Positions 1 through 9,910 of a DNA stretch of 64,000 nucleotides are shown piece by piece; position 1 is the first letter of the stretch, and each line of letters opens with the position of its first letter. The notes under the pieces were generated by a model. It saw only the letters and a list, made by a program, of their open reading frames with translations. It was not told the origin of the DNA and did not search any database. Where the stretch lies: NCBI GenBank assembly GCA_018401415.1, contig JAGYKV010000017.1, positions 560,001-624,000 of the forward strand, written 5' to 3'. A program made the translations under genes and the position numbers. The stretch comes from Candidatus Nanopelagicales bacterium. Lineage in GTDB: Bacteria; Actinomycetota; Actinomycetes; S36-B12.

Positions 1-175
1 AAATGAATTTGGCTAATTGATCCTCGGTGACATCGATGGCAATGTACGAGCAATCGAGGTCATACTCTTCGAAGACAGCTCTATGCAGGGCTGGTGAGAG
101 AGAGTGCGATACGGGGTGCCCAAGAACTGCTGCCCTGCAGCGTGTTTCACCCTTTGACACGCGATTAGTTTTCAT
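1..175 (-). CDS. aroE: Shikimate 5-dehydrogenase, N-terminal fragment (cut by window edge)
   Basis: Only the first 58 codons lie in the window. The reading frame is open from an ATG at 175 and gives a peptide with AVLGHPVSHSLSPALHRAVF, the substrate-binding SxS segment that opens shikimate dehydrogenases (shikimate pathway, 3-dehydroshikimate to shikimate with NADPH). The ATG lies inside the last codons of mltG (11-base overlap), so the two genes are coupled; an in-frame GTG at 160 is a less likely start. mltG-aroE adjacency is common in actinobacteria. The rest of the gene lies to the left of the window. Confidence 0.9.
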   Translation of the reverse strand, partial: MKTNRVSKGETRCRAAVLGHPVSHSLSPALHRAVFEEYDLDCSYIAIDVTEDQLAKFI

Positions 176-1259
176 TCGATTCGAGAAAGTCCCGGTAAAT
201 TTCCTTCAGTTCCAAGAAGCGGTCATAGGACTTGGCAAATTTTGTCTCTCTCGTGTCTGGGTTGACAGCCACGAAATACAACCAGTTGCCCTTTGCTGGC
301 GAGAGTGCGGCCTCCATTGCTGCTTCGCCCGGTGAGTTGATGGGTGTGGGCGGTAAACCCTGGACCTGATATGTGTTGTACGGGGAATCCGTTTTCAATT
401 GTTCCGCATCCAGTTGCAACTCTTGTATTCCCAGGGCATAAGACACGGTTGAGTCAAATTGCAAAGGCATGTCCGCCTCGAGTCGGTTGTACACCACAGC
501 TGCACCTTTTGCGAAATCCTCAGGGATCAATTCGGCCTCGAGTAGCGAAGCGATAATCAACACTTCATATGGTGATTTGCCCACTGCCGCGGCTCTTGCT
601 TCTAGCCCAACATTCGCCGCACCCTGATTAAATCTATTGACGAATATTTCAATGAGGCTTTGCGCAGTTTCATCTCCTGCCAATTCATAGGTGGCGGGGA
701 ACATGAATCCTTGAGGTTTAGAGTCCGCCCAGTCAGGAAGTGGGAGCTGATCAGCATTTTCGATGACCTCCTCGAAATCGCTAACGGGCAAATCCGTCGC
801 TGCGGCTGCAGTATCAAGAGTTTGATCAAGTCGAAGTCCTTCACGTAGAATCAGTCGCGAATCCGACCGCGAGATTGGATCTAACATGAGCGCTAGAGCG
901 GAACTCCCACTCATTTGTTCCCGCAGCGAATACCGACCTGGGCCAATGCTTGCACTCTTTTCGTTGAGCGCGGATGCATCTATAAACGCTTGGGCAGATT
1001 TGATCACACCGGCAGCAACCAAGGTGTTCCCAATAGTGGTGAGACTGTCACCACGAGACACAACAATTGTCGCCGAACCTACGCCCTCACCTTGGTAATC
1101 ATTTGATTCGGAATCACCACTGAATGCAAAGATCACTCCCGCCGCGAGCGCAGCAATTCCCACGATTAAAGCAAGCACAACTGTGCGCCTACCCCACGTT
1201 TTAGAATGACGAGACGGTGGCAGCGGATCTTCGGTGAAGAGTTCATTCAGTGTTGTCAC
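165..1259 (-). CDS. mltG: Endolytic murein transglycosylase MltG (YceG-like)
   Basis: MltG is a membrane-anchored lytic transglycosylase that cuts nascent peptidoglycan and is thought to set glycan length. The 364-residue product has a short cytoplasmic tail, one membrane segment at about residues 26-46, a LysM-like region with GDSLTTIGNTLV, then the YceG domain. The catalytic glutamate is in IIASLLEAELIPEDF near residue 240, followed by the family signature YNRL and DSTVSY, and near the end SPYNTYQVQGLPPTPINSPG. Start is GTG with a strong AAGGAAGGAG upstream. It lies downstream of ruvX and overlaps aroE, the usual actinobacterial order. Confidence 0.96.
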   Translation of the reverse strand: MTTLNELFTEDPLPPSRHSKTWGRRTVVLALIVGIAALAAGVIFAFSGDSESNDYQGEGVGSATIVVSRGDSLTTIGNTLVAAGVIKSAQAFIDASALNEKSASIGPGRYSLREQMSGSSALALMLDPISRSDSRLILREGLRLDQTLDTAAAATDLPVSDFEEVIENADQLPLPDWADSKPQGFMFPATYELAGDETAQSLIEIFVNRFNQGAANVGLEARAAAVGKSPYEVLIIASLLEAELIPEDFAKGAAVVYNRLEADMPLQFDSTVSYALGIQELQLDAEQLKTDSPYNTYQVQGLPPTPINSPGEAAMEAALSPAKGNWLYFVAVNPDTRETKFAKSYDRFLELKEIYRDFLESNEN

Positions 1260-1312
1260 TCGACGAACTCCTTCCTTATATCGCCTAAGGCCCTTCGATC
1301 AATCAAAGCGTG

Positions 1313-1726
1313 TCACCCTTTCGGACACGAATCTAGATAACTCTGCAGCAGCACAGCGGCCGCAGCACTATCAATTCGTGAGCGAGTCTTCTTCACATTA
1401 AGACCCAATTCACGGAATGAATTTTGTGCTTGAACCGTTGTGAACCTTTCATCAATGAGAATAACTGGAAGGTTTGCCTGTTCCTCCAATTGACATGCCC
1501 ACGTTCGAGCCAACTCAGTGGAGGCGCTGTCTTTACCCTGAAGTGTCCTCGGCAAACCCACAATTATTTCCTGAGCGGAATACTCACCGGCGAGCAGCAG
1601 AGCTGCCGCAATCGAATTTTCTCCCGCGGGAATTGCGGCCTGAGGGCTCGCGAGCATGCCTCGAAGATCAGAAGTGGCCACACCGATTCGAACAGTACCT
1701 ACGTCAAAAGCGATACGGACTCCCAT
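1313..1726 (-). CDS. ruvX: Holliday junction resolvase-like protein RuvX (YqgF)
   Basis: This is a 137-residue RNase H-fold protein of the YqgF/RuvX family, usually described as a putative Holliday-junction resolvase; a role in pre-16S rRNA 5' processing is known for the E. coli homologue. Visible are the first acidic strand with FDVGTVRIGVATSD, IIVGLPRTLQG, the second acidic strand LIDERFTT, and the C-terminal helix with RIDSAAAAVLLQSYL. The length is typical. The ATG follows the alaS stop by three bases, so it is cotranscribed with alaS and mltG. Confidence 0.95.
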   Translation of the reverse strand: MGVRIAFDVGTVRIGVATSDLRGMLASPQAAIPAGENSIAAALLLAGEYSAQEIIVGLPRTLQGKDSASTELARTWACQLEEQANLPVILIDERFTTVQAQNSFRELGLNVKKTRSRIDSAAAAVLLQSYLDSCPKG

Positions 1727-1729
1727 TGG

Positions 1730-4390
1730 CTATGCGCTTTGCAGGTCAAGTTTTACTTTGGCTATGGCTGCCTCTATGCCTGAAATCTTGGAGCCCGAGC
1801 CCTGGGCAAAGTCGTCTTTGCCGCCACCTCGACCGTCCAGCTCAGAAAGGGCAGACTGCAGTACTTTCTTGGCAGTTATGCCCAGATCGATCGCCCCCGT
1901 GTTGGCTCCCGCAACTACCAATACCTTTTCTCCTTCGACAGCCATGGCAAGACACGCGGCTGGCTGAGTCGAGGACGTCATGATTCGCTGGGCTAGCTCG
2001 CGAAGTCCATGTGAGTCAATTCCGGAGGGTGCGCAAAAGGCCCACATTGATAGCCCATCGATAACATGTGGAGAACCCACAATCGACTCAAAGTCAGCAC
2101 TTATCGCGGCACGCTTGTGCTGAACAATTATTTTCTCTGCTTCTTTGAGGTTCACGAGCGTCTTCTCGATTCGCTCCACCAGCTGATTTCCCGGTACTTT
2201 CAGCAGGTCCGTTAATTGATTCACCAAAATATGTTCATTTGCCATGAATCGGTAGGCATCTGCTCCAACAAGTGCCTCGACTCGACGGACTCCCGCACCG
2301 ATCGAGCCCTCGCTCACAAAAGTGACGAGACCCAATTGCCCAGAGCGTTGGGCATGTGTACCCCCGCATAGCTCATGGGCCCAATCCCCAACCGAAATTA
2401 CCCGAACTTCTGGTCCATACTTCTCACCAAACAACGCCATGGCTCCCATGGCGTGCGCCTCAGTTTGAGTCATGACTTGCGCTTGCACTTCAAGGTCCTC
2501 AATGAGCATGGTATTCACGTACTGCTCAACATCTTGTAGAACCGGCGCCGACACTGGCTCTGGGCTTGGGAAGTCGAATCGAAAACGACCGGGCGAGTTT
2601 TCTGAACCCATTTGGGTCGCCGTTTCTCCCAATCGCTCACGAAATGCCCGATGCACCATGTGGGTCGCTGTGTGTGCTCTCGAAATAGCTTTGCGGCGCT
2701 CTACATCCACCATGGCAATAACAGGGTCTCCGAGCGCAAACTCACCGGCTGTAACTTCACCCCGATGCAGGAACAGACCAGGAACGGGAGATTGAACATC
2801 TGTGATTCGGATAGTCGCCCCGGTGGACGCTCGAATATCGCCATGATCACCGAGTTGGCCGCCTGATTCCGCGTAAAAAGGCGTGCGGTTCAGTATCACT
2901 TCAACCTGCATGCCTGCGGAAACTGCTGGAACGGCCTCCCCCTCCACCACTAGGCCGGTCACTTTGCATTCACTCACTGTTTCGGTGTAACCCAAAAATG
3001 TGTTCAATCCGCCGGTGGACAAGATGTCTTTATACGCTGTGGTAGCTGCATAATCACTCTTACGCGCAATTGAGTCCGCTTTCGCACGTTTTCGTTGCTC
3101 ACCCATAAGCCGGGTGAACTCATTGCGGTCCACTTCAAGTCCAGCTTCTGCAGCCATTTCCATGGTGAGGTCAATGGGGAATCCGTAAGTGTCATGCAGC
3201 GCAAACGCACGCTCACCTGACAATACTTTTGACCCCGCACTTTGTGTTTGCTCAGCGGCCTGCTCGAATAATTGGGAACCCGTGATCAGAGTCTGGCGGA
3301 ACGAGAGCTCTTCTGAATTCACCACGCTCACAATTCGGTTTCTGGAGTCATTCAGTTCCGGGTACTGCGGTGCCATGGCCAATATCGCTGATTCCGCAAG
3401 AGCTGCCATCGAGGGTTCCTGTGCACCCAACAGCCGCATATTCCGGATCACACGACGCATGAGTCTCCGAAGGACATAGCCCCTGCCCTCGTTGCCTGGA
3501 ACAACGCCGTCGGAGATCAAGAAGACACAGGTTCGCGAATGATCGGCTATTACACGCAGCAAGATGTCCTGATTTTCGCTACTGCCGTAGGTCACACCTG
3601 CAATGGCACAGGCCGCGTCCAAGATGCCGCGGGTCGTGTCAATTTCATAAATATTGTCAACACCCTGAAGGATGGCGGCCATTCGCTCAAGGCCCATGCC
3701 TGTGTCAATATTCTTCGCTGGTAATTCTCCCAGAATCGGATATCCCTCTTTTCCTGGTCCGTCACCACGAGCAAATTGCATGAAGACCAGATTCCACACT
3801 TCGAGATAGCGATTTTCATCTGCAATAGGTCCGCCTTCACTGCCGTATGCAGGGCCACGGTCGTAATAGATCTCAGAGCACGGACCGCAAGGGCCTGGGA
3901 CACCCATGGACCAATAATTGTCCAGCATTCCCCTGCGTTGAATGCGATCGCGGGGCACACCCACAACTTCGTGCCAGATCTGTTCCGATTCACGGTCCTC
4001 TTCGTAGACGGTAACCCATAAGCGGTCAGGGTCGAATCCGAAACCACCACTATTCACATCTGTTGTCAACAACTCCCACGCCAGCGGAATCGCTTTCTCC
4101 TTGAAGTAATCACCGAATGAGAAATTCCCTGCCATTTGAAAAAATGAGGCATGTCTGGTCGTCTTACCAACCTCTTCGATGTCCAGTGTTCGCACTACTT
4201 TTTGCACGCTTGTTGCCCGAGGATAAGGCGGTGGTGCTTCGCCCAAGAAATATGGCTTAAACGGAACCATGCCCGCATTGACAAATAAGAGCGTGGGATC
4301 GTCAAGCAAGAGAGACGCCGAAGGAACAATCTCATGTTCGCGATCAGCAAAGAATTTCAGAAATCGTGTTCGGATCTCTGCGGAATCCAT
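1730..4390 (-). CDS. alaS: Alanyl-tRNA synthetase
   Basis: Charges tRNA-Ala. The product (about 886 residues) has the class II catalytic domain at the N-terminus (FVNAGMVPFKPYF, SVQKVVRTLDIEEVGKTTRH, NTDVN-like and GMGLERMA segments), the editing domain with HTATHMVHRAF (HxxxH) and CGGTHAQRSGQLG (CxxxH) zinc ligands, and the C-terminal DHHA1-type region that ends at GGGKDDFAQGSG. I chose ATG at 4390, preceded by GAGGGAG, over the in-frame TTG at 4405 that lies inside this ribosome-binding site. Genes on both sides are in the same direction with small gaps. Confidence 0.98.
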   Translation of the reverse strand: MDSAEIRTRFLKFFADREHEIVPSASLLLDDPTLLFVNAGMVPFKPYFLGEAPPPYPRATSVQKVVRTLDIEEVGKTTRHASFFQMAGNFSFGDYFKEKAIPLAWELLTTDVNSGGFGFDPDRLWVTVYEEDRESEQIWHEVVGVPRDRIQRRGMLDNYWSMGVPGPCGPCSEIYYDRGPAYGSEGGPIADENRYLEVWNLVFMQFARGDGPGKEGYPILGELPAKNIDTGMGLERMAAILQGVDNIYEIDTTRGILDAACAIAGVTYGSSENQDILLRVIADHSRTCVFLISDGVVPGNEGRGYVLRRLMRRVIRNMRLLGAQEPSMAALAESAILAMAPQYPELNDSRNRIVSVVNSEELSFRQTLITGSQLFEQAAEQTQSAGSKVLSGERAFALHDTYGFPIDLTMEMAAEAGLEVDRNEFTRLMGEQRKRAKADSIARKSDYAATTAYKDILSTGGLNTFLGYTETVSECKVTGLVVEGEAVPAVSAGMQVEVILNRTPFYAESGGQLGDHGDIRASTGATIRITDVQSPVPGLFLHRGEVTAGEFALGDPVIAMVDVERRKAISRAHTATHMVHRAFRERLGETATQMGSENSPGRFRFDFPSPEPVSAPVLQDVEQYVNTMLIEDLEVQAQVMTQTEAHAMGAMALFGEKYGPEVRVISVGDWAHELCGGTHAQRSGQLGLVTFVSEGSIGAGVRRVEALVGADAYRFMANEHILVNQLTDLLKVPGNQLVERIEKTLVNLKEAEKIIVQHKRAAISADFESIVGSPHVIDGLSMWAFCAPSGIDSHGLRELAQRIMTSSTQPAACLAMAVEGEKVLVVAGANTGAIDLGITAKKVLQSALSELDGRGGGKDDFAQGSGSKISGIEAAIAKVKLDLQSA

Positions 4391-4431
4391 GTATCTCTCC
4401 CTCAATGAATTACCCCGACAGGGGCGTGTAA

Positions 4432-4680
4432 TTACGGCTTGGGCTGTGGACGAACCGCCGCGGCCGCCGATCCGGTAATTGAATGAGCATGAGAAGGAGT
4501 TTCCTTCAGGCGATTGATGTGTTGGCTGGCGCTCTGGGCAAATTCCTTGATCGAGGATGTTGTGTCAGTGACGGTGAGCAGTACGCCTTTATCTTTTGCA
4601 ACGCCCAACATTTCCTGCGCTTTCCGATAAGCAAGAATTCCTCCCGCTGCACCGAGGGAGATCCACACCAATCTGCGCAT
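4432..4680 (-). CDS. Small membrane protein of the rarA-alaS interval (DUF6167-like)
   Basis: This 82-residue protein begins with one hydrophobic segment (about residues 3-18, LVWISLGAAGGILAYRK) followed by a Lys/Ala-rich amphipathic stretch and a Pro/Ala-rich tail. Actinobacteria often carry a short protein of this architecture (DUF6167) directly before alaS, so position and shape support the assignment; sequence similarity could not be tested. Its start is three bases after the rarA stop. Function is unknown. Confidence 0.75.
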   Translation of the reverse strand: MRRLVWISLGAAGGILAYRKAQEMLGVAKDKGVLLTVTDTTSSIKEFAQSASQHINRLKETPSHAHSITGSAAAAVRPQPKP

Positions 4681-4683
4681 ACC

Positions 4684-5994
4684 TCAGTCTAACGAGCGCC
4701 CTGTTCGCATCTCCTTGAGGCGCTTGGCAATGCCTGACCACCTTTCCTCAGCGCCATGGGTACTCGGGAGGTAGTAATCAGTATTTGCAAGTATCTCCGG
4801 AAGATAACTCTGTCGTGCAACCCCACTTTCATTGTCATGTGGATACTGATATCCCACCCCATGCCCCAGGTCGGCCGCGCCCCTGTAATGACCATCGCGC
4901 AAATGATTTGGGACCGCACCAACACGCCCACTCTGGACATCGGCCATTGCAGCATTTATTGCCAAGATCACGCTGTTAGATTTCGGAGCTAGGGAGGCAA
5001 GTATCGTGACATGGGCAAGGATTATTTGCGCCTCGGGCATGCCCACCATGGCCACGGATTGAGCAGCGGCCACGCAGGCTGCCAACACAGAGGAATCAGC
5101 CAAACCGATGTCTTCACTGGCTAGAATCATGAGGCGTCGGGCAATAAATCGGGGATCCTCGCCACCGTGCAACATTCGAGCCAGGTAATGCAGTGCTGCA
5201 TCAGGGTCACTCCCGCGAACAGATTTGATGAACGCACTAATAACGTCGTAATGGGAATCACCGTCTTTGTCGTAATTAATGGCGACATAGGCCACAGCGG
5301 TCTGAACATCTTCTACGGTAATTACCGAGCTAGTTCGGGAACGGGCCGCGTTTGACGATGCCTCTAATGCGGTCAGCGCTCTACGGGCATCTCCGCTACT
5401 CGCTTGTACGAGTGATTCAAGTGCCAAAGGATCAAGGTTGAATTCCCCTCTCAACCCTCTCTCAGATTCAATAGCTCTCTGCACAAGCAATTCAATCGAA
5501 TCAGCATGTAGCAACTCCAACTTCACAACCACACTTCGTGACAGCAATGGTGAGATCACCGAAAAACTTGGATTCTCAGTGGTTGCCGCAATGAGCGTGA
5601 CCCAACCATTTTCAACGGCAGGTAGAAGGGCATCCTGCTGGGATTTACTAAATCTATGTACTTCATCTATGAAAAGCACTGTGCCCCTCGAATACAGACT
5701 TTGCTGCTCACGCGCGGAATCAATGACCGCACGTACATCCTTCACACCAGCAGTCACGGCAGATAATTCCTGGAATTTACTGTCGGTGTGAATCGATAAA
5801 AGACTGGCAATTGTTGTTTTCCCTGATCCGGGCGGTCCCCACAGGATGACAGAAACGGTTGAATTGCCGGTGAGTAACTGCTGAACAGGGCCGCCCCGCA
5901 ACAGTGCTTGCGACTGACCCACTAATTCTTCGAAAGTTTGAGGTCGCATGCGCACCGCCAAGGGAGCCGTGAATCCGGAATCGAACAGGCTCAT
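4684..5994 (-). CDS. rarA: Replication-associated recombination protein A (RarA/MgsA)
   Basis: AAA+ ATPase related to clamp loaders and RuvB that acts at stalled replication forks. The 436 residues show Walker A WGPPGSGKTTIASLL, Walker B VLFIDEVHRFSKSQQDALLP, sensor 1 AATTENPSFSV, SGDARRALTALE, and the C-terminal tetramerisation domain with the family mark GHYRGAADLGHGVGYQYPHD. Length is normal. It heads the run rarA, small membrane protein, alaS, ruvX, mltG, aroE. Confidence 0.96.
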   Translation of the reverse strand: MSLFDSGFTAPLAVRMRPQTFEELVGQSQALLRGGPVQQLLTGNSTVSVILWGPPGSGKTTIASLLSIHTDSKFQELSAVTAGVKDVRAVIDSAREQQSLYSRGTVLFIDEVHRFSKSQQDALLPAVENGWVTLIAATTENPSFSVISPLLSRSVVVKLELLHADSIELLVQRAIESERGLRGEFNLDPLALESLVQASSGDARRALTALEASSNAARSRTSSVITVEDVQTAVAYVAINYDKDGDSHYDVISAFIKSVRGSDPDAALHYLARMLHGGEDPRFIARRLMILASEDIGLADSSVLAACVAAAQSVAMVGMPEAQIILAHVTILASLAPKSNSVILAINAAMADVQSGRVGAVPNHLRDGHYRGAADLGHGVGYQYPHDNESGVARQSYLPEILANTDYYLPSTHGAEERWSGIAKRLKEMRTGRSLD

Positions 5995-6055
5995 ACCACC
6001 AGCCTATTGGTTAACCCGGCTGTAAAAAATTGGCGACCTGAACGTTCAAGATGTT

Positions 6056-7795
6056 CTATTCCGAGTTGGGCTTTGCATCAATGCCTGCTTCCTTGCGCTG
6101 TTCGATAGTTATGGAAGTGGGTGCACCCGTTAGCGGATCATGTCCACCACCGGTTTTTGGAAAGGCAATGACATCACGGAGGGAACTAGCGCCTGCGAGC
6201 AGCATGCAGATGCGGTCCCAACCGAATGCAATGCCCCCATGCGGTGGGGGACCAAAAGTGAATGCATCGAGAAGGAAACCGAATTTCTCCTGTGCTTCCT
6301 GTTCACCAATACCGAGGACACGGAATACCTCAGATTGAATATTGGCCTGGTGAATGCGGATGGAGCCACCACCAATCTCATTGCCATTGCACACGAGGTC
6401 ATACGCCCACGCCAATGCTTCGCCGGGGCTCTGTGAGAAAGTTGATAGCCACTGCGCATTCGGCGATGTGAATGGATGGTGAACCGCCGTCCACACCCAT
6501 TCGCCAGCATCGTTTTGCACCTCTTCGAACATGGGTGCGTCAACGATCCACACGAAACTCCATTCAGACTCGTCAATGAGACCCAGTCGCTGAGCAATTT
6601 CATTACGAACCGCACCCAATAATGCCCGGGCTTCAGATGCCCGCCCCGCGGCAAAGAAAATGCAGTCACCCACTTCAGCGCCGACAGCAGATGCCAACCC
6701 CTCACGCTCAGCGGCTGTTAAATTCTTGGCTACCGGACCCCCAAGGCCATCTGGGTTCACGGTGATGTAGGCAAGGCCCTTTGCTCCGCGCTGCTTTGCC
6801 CACTCTTGCCACGCGTCAAATGCCCGTCGTGGTTGATCAGCACCCCCGGGCATAACTACCGCCCCAACGTGGTCGGCCTGGAACACTCGGAAATCGGTGC
6901 CCGTGAAGTAGTCGGTGAGATCGGACAGTTCCACACCAAAACGCAGGTCGGGTTTATCGCTGCCAAAACGGCGCATTGCCTCGTGATACGTCAGGTGTGG
7001 AATCCCTCCGATGGAATAGCCCAGAACACCTGACCAAATTTCCCGGACCACTGTCTCACCGACTGACATGACATCGTTCTGATCCACAAAACTCATTTCG
7101 ATATCGAGTTGGGTGAATTCAGGCTGGCGATCGGATCTGAAATCCTCATCGCGGTAGCAACGGGCAATTTGGAAATAGCGTTCCATTCCGCCGACCATGA
7201 GTAATTGCTTAAAGAGCTGAGGCGACTGCGGGAGCGCATACCAATGCCCCGGCTTCAACCTCACAGGGACCAGAAAGTCACGAGCTCCTTCCGGGGTTGA
7301 TCGGGTGAGCGTTGGGGTTTCAATCTCAACAAAATCTTGATTAATCAGAACACTGCGAGCAATGTGACTCACTTTGGAGCGCATGCGCAATGCATCTCCA
7401 GCGCTCTTGCGCCGCAAATCCAGATAGCGGTACTTGAGTCGAATTTCATCATTGACGGTGGTGCGATCATCGATCTGAAATGGTAACGGAGCCGAAGTGG
7501 AAAGTACTTCCAACTTTTCAGTAATTACCTCGATTTCGCCGGATGGAATCTCCGGATTTGCATTACCCTCAGGTCGCTGCTCCACAACACCGGTGACGGC
7601 GATGCAGTATTCATCGCGAAGATCGTGAGCCATGGTTGTATCGCGCACCACAACTTGACAGATTCCTGAAGAGTCCCTCAAGTCCAGAAAGGCGACCCCG
7701 CCATGGTCTCGGCGACTTGCCACCCAACCGGCCAAAACGACTTCTTTGCCAATATCCGAGGTGGAGATGCTACCTGCCAGTGCGGTGCGAATCAA
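6056..7795 (-). CDS. aspS: Aspartyl-tRNA synthetase
   Basis: Class II synthetase of the bacterial type (579 residues). It has the N-terminal OB-fold anticodon-binding domain ([20 protein letters not shown]), motif 2 ([20 protein letters not shown]), the bacterial GAD insertion domain (about residues 290-420) and motif 3 [16 protein letters not shown]. The start is TTG, two bases after the hisS stop, with AAAGG upstream, so it is translated together with hisS. Whether it charges only tRNA-Asp or also tRNA-Asn cannot be settled from sequence reading. Confidence 0.97.
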   Translation of the reverse strand: MIRTALAGSISTSDIGKEVVLAGWVASRRDHGGVAFLDLRDSSGICQVVVRDTTMAHDLRDEYCIAVTGVVEQRPEGNANPEIPSGEIEVITEKLEVLSTSAPLPFQIDDRTTVNDEIRLKYRYLDLRRKSAGDALRMRSKVSHIARSVLINQDFVEIETPTLTRSTPEGARDFLVPVRLKPGHWYALPQSPQLFKQLLMVGGMERYFQIARCYRDEDFRSDRQPEFTQLDIEMSFVDQNDVMSVGETVVREIWSGVLGYSIGGIPHLTYHEAMRRFGSDKPDLRFGVELSDLTDYFTGTDFRVFQADHVGAVVMPGGADQPRRAFDAWQEWAKQRGAKGLAYITVNPDGLGGPVAKNLTAAEREGLASAVGAEVGDCIFFAAGRASEARALLGAVRNEIAQRLGLIDESEWSFVWIVDAPMFEEVQNDAGEWVWTAVHHPFTSPNAQWLSTFSQSPGEALAWAYDLVCNGNEIGGGSIRIHQANIQSEVFRVLGIGEQEAQEKFGFLLDAFTFGPPPHGGIAFGWDRICMLLAGASSLRDVIAFPKTGGGHDPLTGAPTSITIEQRKEAGIDAKPNSE

Positions 7796-7797
7796 AG

Positions 7798-9072
7798 TTA
7801 TGCCTTTCGATCAGGAGATATGAGGTGCCCGATGAGGGCCTGAGCTGTGCTGGGCAGGGATTCTTGCTCACCGGTCGTCATGTTTTTCACTTGAACGGAA
7901 TTTGAATGCATTTCATCTTCGCCCACAATGGCAACAAATGGAGCCGCAACTCGATCAGCATTTTTCATTGCGGACTTGAGTGAGTGGGAATCAAATGCCA
8001 TGTCACAGGAGATCCCATGTGCTCGAAGGGCTTGCATGAGGGTCACGGTTCGTAGTCGAGCTTCGTCTCCCATGGCGATGAAATAGATATCGATAAGTCT
8101 ACGCACAAACGGGGTGAGCCCTTCTGCCTCACAAGCCAGCAGCGTTCTATCTGTTCCCAGGCCGAATCCAATGCCTGATAGAGACTCCCCGCCCAGTTCA
8201 GCCATGAGTCCGTCATAGCGTCCGCCACCGCCAATTCCAGACTGCGCGCCCAAGTCTGGATGCACAAACTCAAAAGTTGTTCGCGTGTAATAGTCAAGAC
8301 CGCGAACCAATCGCGGATTCTCTCGCCATTGCACCCCAGAAGCAGACAGATAACTTCGCACAGATGTGAAATGACTTTCGCAAGCCGGGCACAGGTAATC
8401 GATCATTAATGGGGCATCGGTGAGCTGTTCCTGAACGATTTCTCTTTTGTCGTCTAGGACACGCAATGGGTTAATCAGAGCCCGCTCCCTGGTTTCTTGA
8501 TCCAAATCACAGCTTCCCAAGAACTCTTGTAAAGTTTTTCGATATGGCGGACGACATATGGAACAACCGAGTGAGGTGAGATTCAAATAGAAATTCCGCA
8601 AACCCAATGATGTAAATCCGTGATAGGCCAAGGAAATCACCTCAGCATCTATGGCGGGGTCATCGCTGCCCACGACCTCGACGCCCACCTGCTGTAACTG
8701 TCGGTAACGACCCTGCTGTGGCCGCTCAGCCCGAAAAAATGGACCCGCATACCACAGTTTTACCGGTAATGGTCCTTTGTCGAGACGATTTTCAATGATG
8801 GCGCGAATAACACCAGCGGTGCCTTCGGGGCGCAAAGTGATGGAGCGATCCCCGCGGTCTGTGAATGTATACATCTCCTTGCTCACTACATCGGTACTTT
8901 CACCCACCCCTCGAATAAAGAGTTCCGTGGATTCAAAGACCGGTAACTCAATGTATTCATAACCTGCGCGCGTCGCCGGCTGCGCGAGAGCGTCACGAAC
9001 AAATAGGAAATCCCGACTTCTGGGCGGCGGGTAGTCCGGCACACCTCTTGGAGCACTTATGGCACGTGTCAC
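7798..9072 (-). CDS. hisS: Histidyl-tRNA synthetase
   Basis: Class II synthetase, 424 residues. Motif 2 is [20 protein letters not shown]; the histidine-binding signature is [15 protein letters not shown]; motif 3 is [15 protein letters not shown]; the C-terminal anticodon-binding domain follows from about residue 330. The GTG start shares one base with the stop of the upstream MBL gene (TAGTG), indicating translational coupling. The MBL-hisS-aspS order is a recurring actinobacterial arrangement. Confidence 0.97.
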   Translation of the reverse strand: MTRAISAPRGVPDYPPPRSRDFLFVRDALAQPATRAGYEYIELPVFESTELFIRGVGESTDVVSKEMYTFTDRGDRSITLRPEGTAGVIRAIIENRLDKGPLPVKLWYAGPFFRAERPQQGRYRQLQQVGVEVVGSDDPAIDAEVISLAYHGFTSLGLRNFYLNLTSLGCSICRPPYRKTLQEFLGSCDLDQETRERALINPLRVLDDKREIVQEQLTDAPLMIDYLCPACESHFTSVRSYLSASGVQWRENPRLVRGLDYYTRTTFEFVHPDLGAQSGIGGGGRYDGLMAELGGESLSGIGFGLGTDRTLLACEAEGLTPFVRRLIDIYFIAMGDEARLRTVTLMQALRAHGISCDMAFDSHSLKSAMKNADRVAAPFVAIVGEDEMHSNSVQVKNMTTGEQESLPSTAQALIGHLISPDRKA

Positions 9073-9794
9073 TACAACCCCTTGCCTGGATGGGGTTGTT
9101 TTTCAGTATTGGTATCTGACTCTGATATTTGACGCAGGAAGGGGTTGGCGAATCGTTCGATACCCATTGAAGTGCTTGGTCCGTGACCGGGATACACGAG
9201 TGTTCTGTCTGGTAACGGCAGTATGACGTCTCTCAAGGTGGCGTTCATATCGCTGGAGCTTCCACCCGGTAGATCTGTTCGACCAATAGATCCTGCAAAG
9301 AGGACGTCACCGGAAAAAAGTAGGTCACCCTCTTCACCAGAGTGCGAGATAACCATGGATCCCTCAGTGTGACCGGGAGCATGTTGGAACCCAAAATTAA
9401 TTCCAGCAAGCGTCAATTGCATGTCCGAATCCAAAACTTCTATTTTTTCTGGTTCCGTCAACTCCAACTCACCTTTCGTCATGGCGAGTAACTGTTCACG
9501 AGCAGCAGCGAAGCTACTTCCGGCAGGATCATTCAATCGATACCGATCTTTTCGGTGAATCAGCGCAGGGATGTCGAATTCCTTTCCCAGCGGAGCAACA
9601 GACCAAACATGGTCAATATGCCCGTGTGTCAGGATCACGGCTGCCGGATGAAGCCGATTTCGAGAAATGATCTCCCGAATCCCATCAATTGAGTCTTGAC
9701 CTGGATCAATAATTACGGCTGGCTCACCAGGACCGGTGGCCACAACATAGCAATTTGTGCCCCACGATCCAGCCGGAAATCCCTCAATCAACAT
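9072..9794 (-). CDS. MBL-fold metallo-hydrolase (glyoxalase II-like)
   Basis: A 240-residue metallo-beta-lactamase-fold hydrolase. Metal ligands are visible in order: [11 protein letters not shown] (HxHxDH), [30 protein letters not shown] (Asp) and [10 protein letters not shown] (His). These match hydroxyacylglutathione-hydrolase-like proteins; actinobacteria generally lack glutathione, so the substrate is uncertain. It is the first gene of a unit with hisS and aspS and is divergent from the cyclophilin gene. Confidence 0.9.
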   Translation of the reverse strand: MLIEGFPAGSWGTNCYVVATGPGEPAVIIDPGQDSIDGIREIISRNRLHPAAVILTHGHIDHVWSVAPLGKEFDIPALIHRKDRYRLNDPAGSSFAAAREQLLAMTKGELELTEPEKIEVLDSDMQLTLAGINFGFQHAPGHTEGSMVISHSGEEGDLLFSGDVLFAGSIGRTDLPGGSSSDMNATLRDVILPLPDRTLVYPGHGPSTSMGIERFANPFLRQISESDTNTEKQPHPGKGL

Positions 9795-9840
9795 AAGGGT
9801 GTCAGCCTATCGATACCGAGCCTTTAGACTGCGGCACGGC

Positions 9841-9882
9841 AAGTAAGCCACGAAAAGTAAGCCGCCAGAAGTAAGCCGTCAG
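9841..9882. repeat. Three tandem 14-base repeats in a divergent promoter region
   Basis: Three head-to-tail units of 14 bases, AAGTAAGCCACGAA, AAGTAAGCCGCCAG and AAGTAAGCCGTCAG, fill the gap between the divergent MBL hydrolase (starting at 9794) and cyclophilin (starting at 9911). The first nine bases are identical in all three. The unit is not a multiple of three and lies outside genes, so it is not a protein repeat. Confidence 0.85.
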
Positions 9883-9910
9883 AACAAGCACCTGCCCCTG
9901 GAGTCTGCAC

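Noticed and set aside
1474..1983. Long plus-strand open frame opposite ruvX and the end of alaS
   Set aside because: Antisense to two well-supported genes, no recognisable domains, Pro/Arg/Ser-rich shadow composition.
3592..4050. 152-codon minus-strand frame within alaS
   Set aside because: Out of frame with alaS, which is intact across the whole stretch; no family features.
6130..6705. 191-codon minus-strand frame within aspS
   Set aside because: Alternative frame of a clear synthetase gene.
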